From: Perkinsus olseni
Lineage: Eukaryota; Perkinsozoa; Perkinsida; Perkinsidae
Direction: 5' to 3'
NCBI GenBank assembly: GCA_013115135.1
Contig: JABANP010000034.1
Location: forward strand, 172,075 to 236,074
DNA length: 64,000 nt
The position numbers and the translations under genes were made by a program. Under the pieces are notes generated by a model that had not been told where the DNA came from, made no database searches, and saw only the letters and a program-made list of their open reading frames with translations. Positions within the stretch are counted from its first letter, which is position 1; each line of letters opens with the position of its first letter. Of the stretch, positions 35,760-46,483 are shown piece by piece.

Positions 35760-35843
35760 AAAAGGGTCGTCACTGGCATTCACCTTCCGGCTGCAGCTCA
35801 GCGAGCGGATCTGATATTTACCTTGAGCCAAGATGGCTACGGT
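35760..35843 (-). ncRNA. Spliced-leader RNA gene, unit 1 copy 1
   Basis: SL exon 35822-35843 in canonical form. Read on the minus strand, the exon is followed at once by GTAAATATCAGG, a 5' splice donor. The RNA is drawn to the T run (plus-strand AAAAGGG) about 62 nt downstream; the true 3' end is not known. Confidence 0.85.
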
Positions 35844-35920
35844 AACCTATAGATCCAGGTTGTGGTCGTGCCGGTAGCATAAAAATTCCCGCGCCACAAT
35901 ATTCAAAGCAGGTGCGGAGC

Positions 35921-36005
35921 AAAGGGTCGTCACTGGCGTTCACCTTCGGCTGCAGCCTAGCGAGGAGCGGACCTGATATTTACCTCGAGCCAAGATGGCT
36001 ACGGT
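35921..36005 (-). ncRNA. Spliced-leader RNA gene, unit 1 copy 2
   Basis: SL exon 35984-36005 with one change near its 3' end (plus-strand CTCGAGCC instead of CTTGAGCC), in the error-rich part of the array. Confidence 0.7.
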
Positions 36006-37071
36006 AACCTATATAGGGATCCAGGTTGCGTCGTGCCGGTAGCATAAAAATTCCCGCGCCACAATCAATCTCAAAGCTTCGTCCGCGTGGCGCTCACGCA
36101 GGTTCAGTCCCCACCGACTGCATCTGACGTCCAACATTACAGACCATTTCGCGACTCCTTTCCACTTTGAATTGCGCACTATGATTCACCTTCTTCTTGA
36201 ACCCTCAGCTCTATGCTCGGCGTTTCCTCCGCCAACATTTCCATTTTGCGCACACATTTCCAGCCACCTTCTCAGATAACTACGATTACTTCCCAGCCCT
36301 GAGTACTTCTCCAGTCATAAGTGCCATATCGTTCAATTCAGCTGCATATTTGAAACGATTGGTACGTACTTTGTAATGGTTGCACGATGATGAACAGCGC
36401 CCCGTGCTCACAAATCCACCATTCGATGACAGTCATCATCCACTATCACGCTAAGGAATTCTTTTGATCCACAGCCCGAACTAAGGGCATCTGGTGACAC
36501 AGGAATTTAAATAAAGGAGGATATATAGATATCTATCTTGCGATTTCGTGTCACTCAATCACCACAAGGTTTTGAAGGTGCTCTGTGTAATCCGCGGAAG
36601 GAAAGTGGGTATTGGTGGCATGATTTTATTCCGTACCACTTCTTCCGGAGCCTCGCCCCGAGAAATGCCCCTGTTGACTGGGTGAATGCCTGAGCTCTGC
36701 TGAAGCATGGATTTATGGGGACAATGAATGATGAACGTGAAAGAGGGTCGCACTGTGTGAAAGGCTGTGGAGTGATAAAACACGAACATGAGTAAAGGTG
36801 ATAACTTCCATTCGCTGGCTTCATGTCCGGAATCTTGTGTCGCAAATGAAGACGAAATGTATGTGCAGGTTATTTCCAGTGTAGCAGGGTATATCGGCGC
36901 GGAGACACCGTGCGGCTGCGGTCGTGAAACCGTGTGGCTGCGGAGTGCTCACGCACTTGCGCATGTGAACGCGTCTGTGATGTTGGAATGCGAAGTTGTT
37001 TGCCGGTAGTCTGTGTCAAGGATACACGAGTTCGTGATTTCCAGCGGAAACCAGGTTTCCAGTCTCACATC

Positions 37072-37141
37072 TCCGATGTAGTCTAGCTATTAGGATTCGT
37101 GGCTTTCACCCACGCGACCGGCCTGAGTCCCCGCATCGGAA
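37072..37141 (+). tRNA. tRNA-Glu (TTC), unit 2, damaged
   Basis: Anticodon loop intact, but the T-arm reads CCGGCCTGAGTCCCC and is short. Either a consensus error or a decayed copy. Confidence 0.5.
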
Positions 37142-37277
37142 TCGATATGTAGATGCGAGGGATGCGCACGCCTTCAATGTAGACCTTCACTTCGAATAGT
37201 ACAAGGCTATGGGAGGTGTTTGAAGATGATCATCTTAATAGGTGCAGGGAAGTTAGTGAGATCATCTATTGTGGGCG

Positions 37278-37349
37278 GCACTACTGGTCTAGTGGTATCG
37301 CCAACGCTGCCATCGCTGTGACCCGAGTCTGACTCTCTCGGATGATGCA
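37278..37349 (+). tRNA. tRNA-Gly (GCC), unit 2, damaged
   Basis: The 5' acceptor arm reads GCACTAC and no longer pairs fully with ATGATGC; the D- and T-arms also carry small indels. The anticodon loop is preserved. Confidence 0.45.
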
Positions 37350-37496
37350 GCATTTGACGCGCATTCACTTCCCGCACCCCTCTGGCCAAAGCTGGTAGGC
37401 ATCGTTACTAGTTTGCCGAGCGGCGTCGAGGTCCCTTCGGGCAACTCTGTCTTCAGGGGCGAAGGGGTTACGTAGGAAAGAAGGCAGATTACGTGC

Positions 37497-37586
37497 AAAG
37501 GGTCGTGTCACTCGGCATTCACCTTTCCGGCTGCAGCTCAGCGAGCGGACCTGATATTTTTACCTTTGAGCCAAGATGGCTACGGT
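37497..37586 (-). ncRNA. Spliced-leader RNA gene, unit 2 copy 1
   Basis: SL exon 37564-37586 with one extra T in the plus-strand CTTTGAGCC. Confidence 0.6.
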
Positions 37587-37669
37587 AACCTATAGGATCC
37601 AGGTTGTGGTCGTGCCGGTAGCATAAAAATCTCTCGCGAAGCGCCACAATATTCAAAGCAGGTGACAGC

Positions 37670-37754
37670 AAAAGGGTCGTCACTGGCGTTCACCTTTCGG
37701 CTGCAGCCTCAGCGAGCGGACCTGATATTTACCTTGAGCCGCGATGGCTACGGT
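37670..37754 (-). ncRNA. Spliced-leader RNA gene, unit 2 copy 2
   Basis: SL exon 37733-37754 with two substitutions in the middle (plus-strand GCCGCGATGG for GCCAAGATGG). Confidence 0.6.
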
Positions 37755-38795
37755 AACCTATAGGGATCCAGGTGGTTGTGGTCGTGCCGGTAGCATAATT
37801 CCCGCGCGCCAATCCTCAAAGCTTCGTCCGCGTGGCGCTCACGCAGGTTCAGTCCCTAACTGACTGCATTCGGACGTCCAACATTACAGACCACTCGCGA
37901 CCTTCACTTTGAATTGCGCACTATGCGATTCACTCTTCTTTCTTGAACCTCAGCTCTTTATGCTCGGCAGCCCTCCGCCAACACTCTATTTGCTCTGTTT
38001 CACCTTCTCAGATAACTACGATTACCTCAGCCTGGAGCACTGCGGGAGCTATATCGTTCAATCCAGCCGTATATTTGAAACGATTGGTACGTACTTTGTA
38101 ATGGTTGCACGATGATGAACAGCGCCCCGTGTCACCACAATAAATCCACCATTCGATGACAGTCATCATCCACTATCACGCTAAGGAATTCTTGATCCAC
38201 GTTTCCTCGGAACTATGGTGACTGGTGACACAGGAATTTAAATAAAGGGAGATATATAGATATCTATCTACATTTCGTGTCACTCAATCACCAAGGTTTG
38301 AAGGTTTCGTAGTAATCCGCGGAAGGAGGGTACAGCATAGATTTTATTCGTACCACTTCTTCCGAGCTCCTCTGTCTGAGAAATGCCCTGTTGACTGGGT
38401 GAATGCCTGAGCTCCCCGCTTTCGAAGCATGATTTATGCGGGGACAATGAATGATGAACGGCAGAGGGTCGTACCTGTGTGAAAGGCTGTGAGTGATAAA
38501 CACGAACATGAGGCGCAGATAACTTCATTCGTTGGCTCTCATGTCCGGAATTTTGTGTCGCAATGAAGACGAAATGTATGTGCAGGTTATTTCCAGTGTA
38601 GCAGGTAGTGACACTGGCGCGGGAGATTAATCGTGCGGCTGCGGTCAGGAACCGTGCGGCTGCGGAGGTCACGCACTTGGTGCGTGAAACGTCTGGTGAT
38701 AAAGTTGGAACAACGGAAGTTGCCTTGCCGGTGAAGTCTGTGTCAAGGATACACGAGTCTGTGATCAGCGGGAAACCAGGTTTCAGTCTCACATC

Positions 38796-38869
38796 TCCGA
38801 TGGAATCTAGCTGGTTAGGATTCGTGGCTTTCTACCCACGCGACCGGGGTTCGAGTCCCGCGTACGGAA
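38796..38869 (+). tRNA. tRNA-Glu (TTC), unit 3, damaged
   Basis: Indels in the D-arm, anticodon loop flank and 3' acceptor arm (CGTACGGA) prevent a normal cloverleaf. Confidence 0.45.
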
Positions 38870-39009
38870 TCGATATGTAGATGCGTAGAGGATGCGCACG
38901 CCTTCAATGTAGACTCACTCGAATAGGCATAAGGCTATGGAGGTAGCAAGTTTGAAGACGATCATCTTAATAGGTGGCAGGGAAGCTAGGTGAGATCATC
39001 TATTAGGCG

Positions 39010-39084
39010 GCATCATTGGTCTAGGGTGGGTAGAATACAACGTTGCCATCGTTGCACCTGAGTCTTCGATTCTCGGATGATGCA
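39010..39084 (+). tRNA. tRNA-Gly (GCC), unit 3, damaged
   Basis: Extra bases in the D-arm (GGGTGGGTAG) and T-loop; acceptor and anticodon stems intact apart from the flank. Confidence 0.5.
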
Positions 39085-39225
39085 GCATTTGACGCGTATT
39101 CACTTCCCCGCACCCCTCTGGCCTGGTAGGGCCCCATGTTACTAGTTTGTCGAGCGGTGTCGAGGTCCTCGGCCCAACTTTGTTCAGGGCGAAGGGGTTA
39201 CGCAGGAAAGAAGGCAGATTACAGC

Positions 39226-39306
39226 AAGCACGTCACTGGCATTCACCTTCGGCTGCAGCCTAGCGAGCGGACCTTATTATTTACCTGGAGCCAAGATGGC
39301 TACGGC
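39226..39306 (-). ncRNA. Spliced-leader RNA gene, unit 3 copy 1
   Basis: SL exon 39285-39306 with CTGGAGCC in place of CTTGAGCC and a changed first base. Confidence 0.55.
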
Positions 39307-39384
39307 AACCTATAGGGATCCAGGTTGTGGTCGTGCTGGTAGCATAAAATTCTGCGCCACAATATTCAAAGCAGGTGTGACAGC

Positions 39385-39472
39385 AAAGGTCGTCACTCGG
39401 CGTTCACCTTCGGGCTGCAGCCTAGCGAGTTGACCTTGATATCGCACCTTTGAGCCAAAGATGCATACGGTA
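39385..39472 (-). ncRNA. Spliced-leader RNA gene, unit 3 copy 2, damaged
   Basis: SL exon about 39448-39472 with several single-base insertions (plus-strand TGAGCCAAAGATGCATACGG). Confidence 0.45.
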
Positions 39473-40529
39473 AACCTATAGGGATCCAGGTTGTGGTCGT
39501 GCCGGTAGCATAAAATTCCGCGCGCCACAACCTTCAAAGCTTCGTCCGCGTGGCGCCTACGCAGGTTCAGTCCCCACCGACTGCATTCCGACGTCCAACA
39601 TCAAGCGCAGACCACATTTCCTCGCGACTCCTTCACTTTGAATTGCGCACTATGCGATTCAATTCTTCTTTCTTGAACCCTCAGCTCTTATGCCTGGCAG
39701 CCCCTCTGCTCGATTTGGTTTGCGCACACATTTCCAGCCACCTTCTCAGATAACTATGATTACTTCCTCAGCTCTGGAGTACTTCTCCAGCCGTTGCGCC
39801 ATATCGTCTAATTCAGCCGTATTCTGAAAACGATTGGTAACGTACTTTGGTGGTTGCACGATGATGAACAGCGCCCCGTGTCACCACAACTAACACCATT
39901 CGATGACAGTCATCATCCACTATCACGCTAAGGAATTCTGATCCAGCCCTCGGAACTATGGCAGGACTGGGTGACACAGAATTTAAATAAAGGGAGATAT
40001 ATAGATATCTATCTTTTAGCATTTCGTGTCACTCAATCACCACAAGGTTTGAAGGTGCTCTGTGTAATCCGCGGAAGGAGGGTACAGGCATAGATTTTAT
40101 TCGTACCCACTTCTTCCTGAGTCTGAGAAATGCCCTGTTGACTGGGTGAATGTGCCCGAGCTCTGCTGAAGCATGGATTTATGGGGACAACGAATGATGA
40201 ACGCGAAAGAGTGGTCGCACTGTGTGAAAGCAATAGAGTGATAACACGAACATGAGGCGCAGATAACTTCATCCGTTGGCTCTATGTCCGAATTTTGTGT
40301 CGCAAATGAAGACGAAACACGTATGCATTATTCCAGTGTAGTAGGGGTGACACCGGCGCGAGACAACCGTGCGGCTGCGGTCGCGGAACCGTGTGGCTGG
40401 TGAGTGTCACGCACTCTGCGCATGTGAACGTCTGCAGATGCTGGAATGCGAAGTTGCCTTGCCGGTGAAGTTCAGCTCGGCGATACTAATGAGTCTGTGA
40501 TCAGCGGGAAACCAGGCTTCAGTCCCACA

Positions 40530-40600
40530 CCCGATGTAGTCTAGCTGGTTAGGATTCGTGGCTTTCACCCACGCGACTGGCTCGAGTCCCCGCATCGGAA
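40530..40600 (+). tRNA. tRNA-Glu (TTC), unit 4, damaged
   Basis: The 5' acceptor arm has lost a base (ACACCCGATG) and the T-arm reads CTGGCTCGAGTCCCC. Anticodon loop intact. Confidence 0.5.
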
Positions 40601-40736
40601 TCGATATGTAGATGCGTAGAGGGATGCGCACGCCTTCAATGTAGACTCACTTCGAATAGTACAAGGCTATGGAGGTAAGTTTGAAAGATGATCATCTTAA
40701 CAGGTGGGAAGTTAGTGAGACTTTCATCTATCGGCG

Positions 40737-40807
40737 GCATCATTGGTCTAGTGGTAGAATACAACGTTGCCATCGTTGTGACCCGAGTTCGATTCTCGGA
40801 TGATGCA
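40737..40807 (+). tRNA. tRNA-Gly (GCC), unit 4
   Basis: Full consensus sequence; a type B block follows. Confidence 0.95.
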
Positions 40808-40967
40808 GTTTTCTCGCGTACGTCTGCCATACTGCTGCTTCTGCAGACCGTCCCCACTTCCCCAAGGACAATGTTGGGTGCTCCACTTCTGTCGGTTAAT
40901 GCCTCCACCAGCTTCAACTTTGTTCAGGGGGAACGGGGTATAGTGGGACGGGTGAGTGAGCATGGAT

Positions 40968-41051
40968 AAAAGGGTCGTCACTGGCATTCACCTTCCGGCT
41001 GCAGCTCAGGGAGCGGACCTGATATTTACCTTGAGCCAAGATGGCTACGGT
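40968..41051 (-). ncRNA. Spliced-leader RNA gene, unit 4 copy 1
   Basis: Canonical SL exon 41030-41051, but with the type B upstream sequence (plus-strand TGACCTATGATGGTCCAGG) instead of the usual TAACCTATAGGGATCCAGG. Confidence 0.8.
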
Positions 41052-41136
41052 GACCTATGATGGTCCAGGTTGCCGTCGTGTCGGTAACATAAAATTCTCG
41101 CGGCGCCACAATATTCCAAAAGCAGGTGTGGATGTT

Positions 41137-41222
41137 AAAAGGGTCGTCACTGGCGTTCACCTTCGGCTGCAAGTCAGCGAGCGATCCTTGATATTCTACC
41201 TTTGAGCCAAGATGGCTACGGT
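41137..41222 (-). ncRNA. Spliced-leader RNA gene, unit 4 copy 2
   Basis: SL exon 41200-41222 with one extra T near its 3' end. Confidence 0.65.
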
Positions 41223-42304
41223 AACCTATAGGGATCCAGTTGTATCGCCGGTAGCATAAAATTCCCGCGCGCCACAATCCTCAAAGTTTCGGTCCGCGTG
41301 GCGCTCACGCAGGTTCAGTCCCCACCGACTGCATTCGACGTCCAACATTACATGACCATTTCGCGACTCCTTTCCACTTTGAATTGCGTACCTGCGATCT
41401 TACTCTTCTTGAACCCTCAGCTCTTATGCGTTCGGCAGCCCTCTGCCAACATTTGGTTTGCGCAATGCACATTTCCAGCCACCTTTCTCAGATAACTACG
41501 ATTAATTCCTGCTAGCCTTGAGTACTTCTCCAGCCGCGGGTGCCATATCGTTCAATTCAGCCGTATATTTGAAACGATTGGTACGTACTTTGTAATGGTT
41601 GCAATCGATGATGAACAGAAGCGCCCCGTGTCACCAATAAATCCAATTCATTCGATGACAGCTCTTCATCATCCACTATCACGCTAAGGAATTTTGATCC
41701 ACAGCCCTCGAACTATGGTGACCTGGTGACACAGGAATTTAAATTAAAGCGGGAGATATATAGATATTTCCATCTTTTAGGCATTTCGTGTCACCAATCA
41801 CCACAAGGTTTGAAGGTTTCGTGTGTAACCCGCGAAGCTGGAGGGTACAGGCATAGATTTTATTCGTACCACTTCTTCCGAGCCTCGTCTGAGAAACGGC
41901 CCTCTGTTGACGGTGAATGTGCCCGGAGCTCCGCCAGCTACGGATCGGTGCGGGGACAAATGAATGATGAATGCCGAAAGAGGGTCGCACTGCGTGAAAG
42001 GCTGTATGATAAACACCGAACATGAGGTTTTATAACTTCATCTTCGTTGGGTTTCAAGGTCCGAATCTTTGTGTCGCAAATGAAGACGAAATGTATGTGC
42101 AGGTTATTTCCAGTGTAGCAGGCGACACCGGCGCGGGAGGAACGCGGCTGCGGGTCGCGAAACCGTGTATTGCGGAGGTCGAATAATTTTGTGCATGCGG
42201 AACGTCTGTGATGTTGAATGCGAAGTTGCCTTTGCCGGTGAAGTCTTGCAGGCCGCTGATACACGAGTCTGTGATCAGCGGGGAAACCAGGTCAGTCTCA
42301 CATC

Positions 42305-42378
42305 TCCGATGTAGTCTTAGCTGGTTAGGATTCGTGGCTCTCACCCACGCGACCGGGGGTTCGAGTCCCCGCACGGAA
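42305..42378 (+). tRNA. tRNA-Glu with CTC anticodon, unit 5
   Basis: Anticodon loop CTCTCAC gives anticodon CTC, which reads GAG, instead of the TTC of most copies. The copy lies in the error-rich part of the array and has small indels in the D-, T- and acceptor arms. Confidence 0.55.
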
Positions 42379-42512
42379 TCGATATGTAGATGCGTATGAG
42401 GGATGCGCACGCCTTCAATGTAGACTCACTTCGAATAGTACAAGGCTATGGAGGTAAGTTTGAAGATGATCAACGTAATAGTGTAGGAAGCGAAGAGATC
42501 ATCTATTAGGCG

Positions 42513-42586
42513 GCATCATTGGCTCGGCGGGTAGAATACAATCGTTGCCATCGCTGTGACTCCGAGTTCGATTCTCGGATGATGCA
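42513..42586 (+). tRNA. tRNA-Gly (GCC), unit 5, damaged
   Basis: Extra bases in the D-arm, before the anticodon stem and before the T-arm; acceptor stem and anticodon intact. Confidence 0.5.
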
Positions 42587-42723
42587 GTATTTGATCGCGC
42601 ATTCACTCTCCTGCACCCTCACAGCCAGGGCCCTTATGTTAATAGTTTGTCGAGCGGTGTCGAGGTCCTTCGGGCCCCAACTTGTCTACAGCGAAGGTTA
42701 TAGGAAAGAAGGCAGATTACAGC

Positions 42724-42812
42724 AAGGGTCGTCACTGCATTCACCTTTCGGCTGCAGCCTTCCAGCGAGCGGACCTTGATATTTTACCTTGGAGCCAAGG
42801 CGATGCTACGGT
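42724..42812 (-). ncRNA. Spliced-leader RNA gene, unit 5 copy 1, damaged
   Basis: SL exon about 42788-42812 with insertions (plus-strand CTTGGAGCCAAGGCGATGC). Confidence 0.45.
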
Positions 42813-42885
42813 AACCTATAGGGACCAGTTGTGTCGGTAGCATAAAATTCCTCTGGGCCACAATATTCAAAGCAGGTGTGACAGC

Positions 42886-42967
42886 AAAGGGTCGTCACTG
42901 GCGTTCACCTTCGGCTGCAGCCTAGCTGAGCGGACCTGATATTTACCTTCGGTTACATGGCTACGGT
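42886..42967 (-). ncRNA. Spliced-leader RNA gene, unit 5 copy 2, damaged
   Basis: SL exon about 42947-42967; the half adjacent to the splice donor is altered (plus-strand CTTCGGTTACATGG). Confidence 0.4.
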
Positions 42968-44052
42968 AACCTATAGATCCAGGTTGTGGTCGCCGGTAGT
43001 TAAAATTCCCGCGCGCCACAACTCTCAAAGCTTCTGTCCGCGTGGCGCTCACGCAGGTTCAGTCCCCACCGACCGCATTCTCCGACGTCCAACATTAAGC
43101 AGACCATTTCCTCGCGACTCCTTCACTTTGAATTGCGCACTATGCGATTCACTCTTCTTCTTGAACTCCCTCAGCTCTTATGCTCTCGGCAGCCTCTCTG
43201 CTAACATTTGGTTTGGTGCAATACATTTCCAGCTTTCACCTTTCTCAGATAACTACGATTACCTCAGCCTGGGAGTACTTCTGCCGCGGGTGCCATATCG
43301 TTCAATCTAGCCGTATATTTTGCAAAACGATTGGTACGTACTTTGTAATGGTTGGGTATCGATGATGTAACAGCGCCCCTGTCACCAATAAATCCACCCA
43401 TCTGGATGACAGTCATCATCCACTATCACGCTAAGGAATTCTTGATCCACAGCCCTCGAACTATGGTGACTGGGTGACACAGGAATTTAAATAAAGGAGA
43501 TATATGATATCTATCTTTTGTAGCATTTCGTGTCACCAATCACCACAAGGCTTTGAAGGTGCTCAGTAATCCGGGCGGAAGGAGTGGTACAGGCATAGAT
43601 TTTATTCGCACCACTTCTTCCGAGCCTCGGGTCTGAGAAATGCCCCCTCTGTTGACTGGCAGGAATGTGCCTGAGCTCTGCTGAAGCCGGATTTATGTGG
43701 GGACAATGAACATGAACGCGAAAGAGGGTCGCACTGTGTGAAAGGCTGTGAGTGATAAACACGAACATGAGGCGCAGATAACTTCATCTCCGTTGGGCTC
43801 TGCGTCCGGACTTTTGTGTCGCAATGAAGACGAAATGTATGTGCAGGTTGGCTTCCAGTGTAGCAGGGTGACACCGGCGCGGGAGACACCCGTGCGGCTG
43901 CGGTCGTGTGAAACCGTGTGGCTGTGCGAGTGTCACGCACTTGCGCATGTGAACGTCTGTGATGTTGGAACGCGAAGCTGCCTTGCCGGTGAAGTCTGTG
44001 TCAAGGATACACGAGTCTGTGATCAGCGGGAAACCAGGCTCAGTCTCACATC

Positions 44053-44128
44053 TCCGATGTAAGCCCAGTTGGTTAGGATTCGTGGCTTTCACCCACGCGA
44101 CTCGGGGGTTCGAGTCCCCGCATCGGAA
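44053..44128 (+). tRNA. tRNA-Glu (TTC), unit 6, slightly damaged
   Basis: Extra bases in the D-arm (TAAGCCCAGTTGG) and between the anticodon stem and the T-arm; all stems otherwise pair. Confidence 0.6.
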
Positions 44129-44263
44129 TCGATATGTAGATGCGTAGAGGGATGCGCACGCCTTCAATGTAGACTCACTTCGAATAGTACAAGGCTATGG
44201 GAGGTAAGTTTGAAGATGATCATCTTAATAGGTAGGAAGTTAGTGAGATCATCTATTAGGGCG

Positions 44264-44335
44264 GCATCATTGGTCTAGTGGTAGAATACAACGTTGCCAT
44301 CGTTGTGACCTCGAGTTCGATTCTCGGATGATGCA
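44264..44335 (+). tRNA. tRNA-Gly (GCC), unit 6
   Basis: Consensus apart from one extra T before the T-stem. Confidence 0.75.
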
Positions 44336-44486
44336 GTATTTGATCGCGTATTCACTTCCCCGCACCCCTCTGGCCAAAGTTGGTAGGGCCCCATGTTACT
44401 AGTTTGTCGAGCGGTGTCGAGGTCCTTCGGGCCCCAACTTTGTTCAGGGGGCGAAGGGTTACGTAGGAAAGAAGGCAGATTACAGC

Positions 44487-44571
44487 AAAAGGGTCGTCAC
44501 TGGCATTCACCTTTCGGCTGCAGCCTAGCGAGCGGACCTGATATTTACCTTGGAGCCAAGATGGCTACGGT
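44487..44571 (-). ncRNA. Spliced-leader RNA gene, unit 6 copy 1
   Basis: SL exon 44549-44571 with an extra base near its 3' end (minus-strand TTGGCTCCAAG). The same insertion recurs at 56782-56804. Confidence 0.7.
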
Positions 44572-44654
44572 AACCTATAGGGATCCAGGTTGTGGTCGTG
44601 CCGGTAGCATAAAAAATTCCCGCGCGCCACAATATTCAAAGCAGGTGTGACAGC

Positions 44655-44737
44655 AAAGGGTCGTCACTGGCGTTCACCTTTCGGCTGCAGCCTAGCGAGC
44701 GGACCTGATATTTACCTTGAGCCAAGATGGCTACGGT
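44655..44737 (-). ncRNA. Spliced-leader RNA gene, unit 6 copy 2
   Basis: Canonical SL exon 44716-44737 followed by the standard donor; three T rather than four at the downstream T run. Confidence 0.88.
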
Positions 44738-45803
44738 AACCTATAGGGATCCAGGTTGTGGTCGTGCCGGTAGCATAAAAATTCCCGCGCGCCACAATCC
44801 TCAAAGCTTCGTCCGCGTGGCGCTCACGCAGGTTCAGTCCCCACCGACTGCATTCGACGTCCAACATTACAGACCATTTCCTCGCGACTCCTTCACTTTG
44901 AATTGCGCACTATGCGATTCACTCTTCTTTCTTGAACCCTCAGCTCTTATGCTCGGCAGCCCCTCTGCCAACATTTGGTTTGCGCACACATTTCCAGCCA
45001 CCTTTCTCAGATAACTACGATTACTCTCAGCTCTGGAGTACTTCTCCAGCCGCGGGTGCCATATCGTTCAATTCAGCCGTATATTTGAAACGATTGGTAC
45101 GTACTTTGTAATGGTTGCACGATGATGAACAGCGCCCCGTGTCACCACAAATCCACCATTCGATGACAGTCATCATCCACTATCACGCTAAGGAATTCTT
45201 GATCCACAGCCCTCGGAACTATGGTGACTGGTGACACAGGAATTTAAATAAAGGGAGATATATAGATATCTATCTTTTTTAGCATTTCGTGTCACCAATC
45301 ACCACAAGGTTTGAAGGTGCTCGTGTAATCCGCGGAAGGAGTGGTACAGGCATAGATTTTTTTATTCGTACCACTTCTTCCGAGCCTCGTCTGAGAAATG
45401 CCCCTCTGTTGACTGGGTGAATGTGCCCGAGCTCTGCTGAAGCATGGATTTATGTGGGGACAATGAATGATGAACGCGAAAGAGGGTCGCACTGTGTGAA
45501 AGGCTGTGAGTGATAAACACGAACATGAGGCGCAGATAACTTCATTCGTTGGGTTTCATGTCCGAATTTTGTGTCGCAATGAAGACGAAATGTATGTGCA
45601 GGTTATTTCCAGTGTAGCAGGGTGACACCGGCGCGGAGACACCGTGCGGCTGCGGTCGTGTGAAACCGTGTGGCTGCGGAGTGTCACGCACTTGCGCATG
45701 TGAACGTCTGTGATGTTGGAATGCGAAGTTGCCTTGCCGGTGAAGTCTGTGTCAAGGATACACGAGTCTGTGATCAGCGGGAAACCAGGCTCAGTCTCAC
45801 ATC

Positions 45804-45876
45804 TCCGATGTAGTCTAGCTGGTTAGGATTCGTGGCTTTCACCCACGCGACCGGGGTTCGAGTCCCCGCATCGGAA
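45804..45876 (+). tRNA. tRNA-Glu (TTC), unit 7
   Basis: Full 73-nt consensus cloverleaf; first fully intact copy from the left. Confidence 0.96.
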
Positions 45877-45960
45877 TCGATATGTAGATGCGTAGAGGGA
45901 TGCGCACGCCTTCAATGTAGACTCACTTCGAATAGTACAAGGCTATGGGAGGTAAGTTTG

Positions 45961-45974
45961 AAGATGATCATCTT
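45961..45974. promoter_or_regulatory. 14-bp perfect palindrome between the two tRNA genes
   Basis: AAGATGATCATCTT is its own reverse complement and sits in the interval between tRNA-Glu and tRNA-Gly in every intact unit. It could be a hairpin or a dimeric-protein site; no function is shown by the sequence. Confidence 0.5.
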
Positions 45975-46010
45975 AATAGGTAGGAAGTTAGTGAGATCAT
46001 CTATTAGGCG

Positions 46011-46081
46011 GCATCATTGGTCTAGTGGTAGAATACAACGTTGCCATCGTTGTGACCCGAGTTCGATTCTCGGATGATGCA
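46011..46081 (+). tRNA. tRNA-Gly (GCC), unit 7
   Basis: Full consensus sequence; a type A block follows. Confidence 0.96.
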
Positions 46082-46103
46082 GTATTTGGACGCGTATTCA
46101 CTT

Positions 46104-46206
46104 CCCCGCACCCCTCTGGCCAAAGTTGGTAGGGCCCCCATGTTACTAGTTTGTCGAGCGGTGTCGAGGTCCTTCGGGCCCCAACTTTGTTCAGGGGGCG
46201 AAGGGG
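46104..46206. other. Type A long hairpin block between tRNA-Gly and SL RNA
   Basis: Three nested complementary arms: CCCCGCACCCCTCTG with CAGGGGGCGAAGGGG, then CAAAGTTGG with CCAACTTTG, then GGGCCC with GGGCCC, around a loop of about 35 nt. It is the region where plus-strand tRNA and minus-strand SL transcription converge. It could be a separate structured RNA, a terminator or an insulator. Thirteen units carry this type and four carry type B. Confidence 0.55.
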
Positions 46207-46234
46207 TTACGTAGGAAAGAAGGCAGATTACAGC

Positions 46235-46318
46235 AAAAGGGTCGTCACTGGCATTCACCTTTCGGCTGCAGCCTAGCGAGCGGACCTGATATTTACCTTG
46301 AGCCAAGATGGCTACGGT
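46235..46318 (-). ncRNA. Spliced-leader RNA gene, unit 7 copy 1
   Basis: SL exon 46297-46318, canonical. An Sm-like motif ATCTTGG lies inside the exon, as in dinoflagellate SL RNAs. Upstream (to the right) is the conserved stretch CCTATAGGGATCCAGG shared by both copies of the unit. Confidence 0.9.
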
Positions 46319-46399
46319 AACCTATAGGGATCCAGGTTGTGGTCGTGCCGGTAGCATAAAATTCCCGCGCGCCACAATATTCAAAGCAGGTGTGACAGC

Positions 46400-46483
46400 A
46401 AAAGGGTCGTCACTGGCGTTCACCTTTCGGCTGCAGCCTAGCGAGCGGACCTGATATTTACCTTGAGCCAAGATGGCTACGGT
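46400..46483 (-). ncRNA. Spliced-leader RNA gene, unit 7 copy 2
   Basis: SL exon 46462-46483, 165 bp from copy 1. The intron-like part differs by GCGTTCACC against GCATTCACC on the plus strand. Confidence 0.9.

Noticed and set aside
45832..46077. Recurrent 60-120-codon open frames at the same place in every array unit
   Set aside because: They overlap the tRNA and SL genes, differ between units by frameshifts, show no domain, and exist only because the DNA is repeated.
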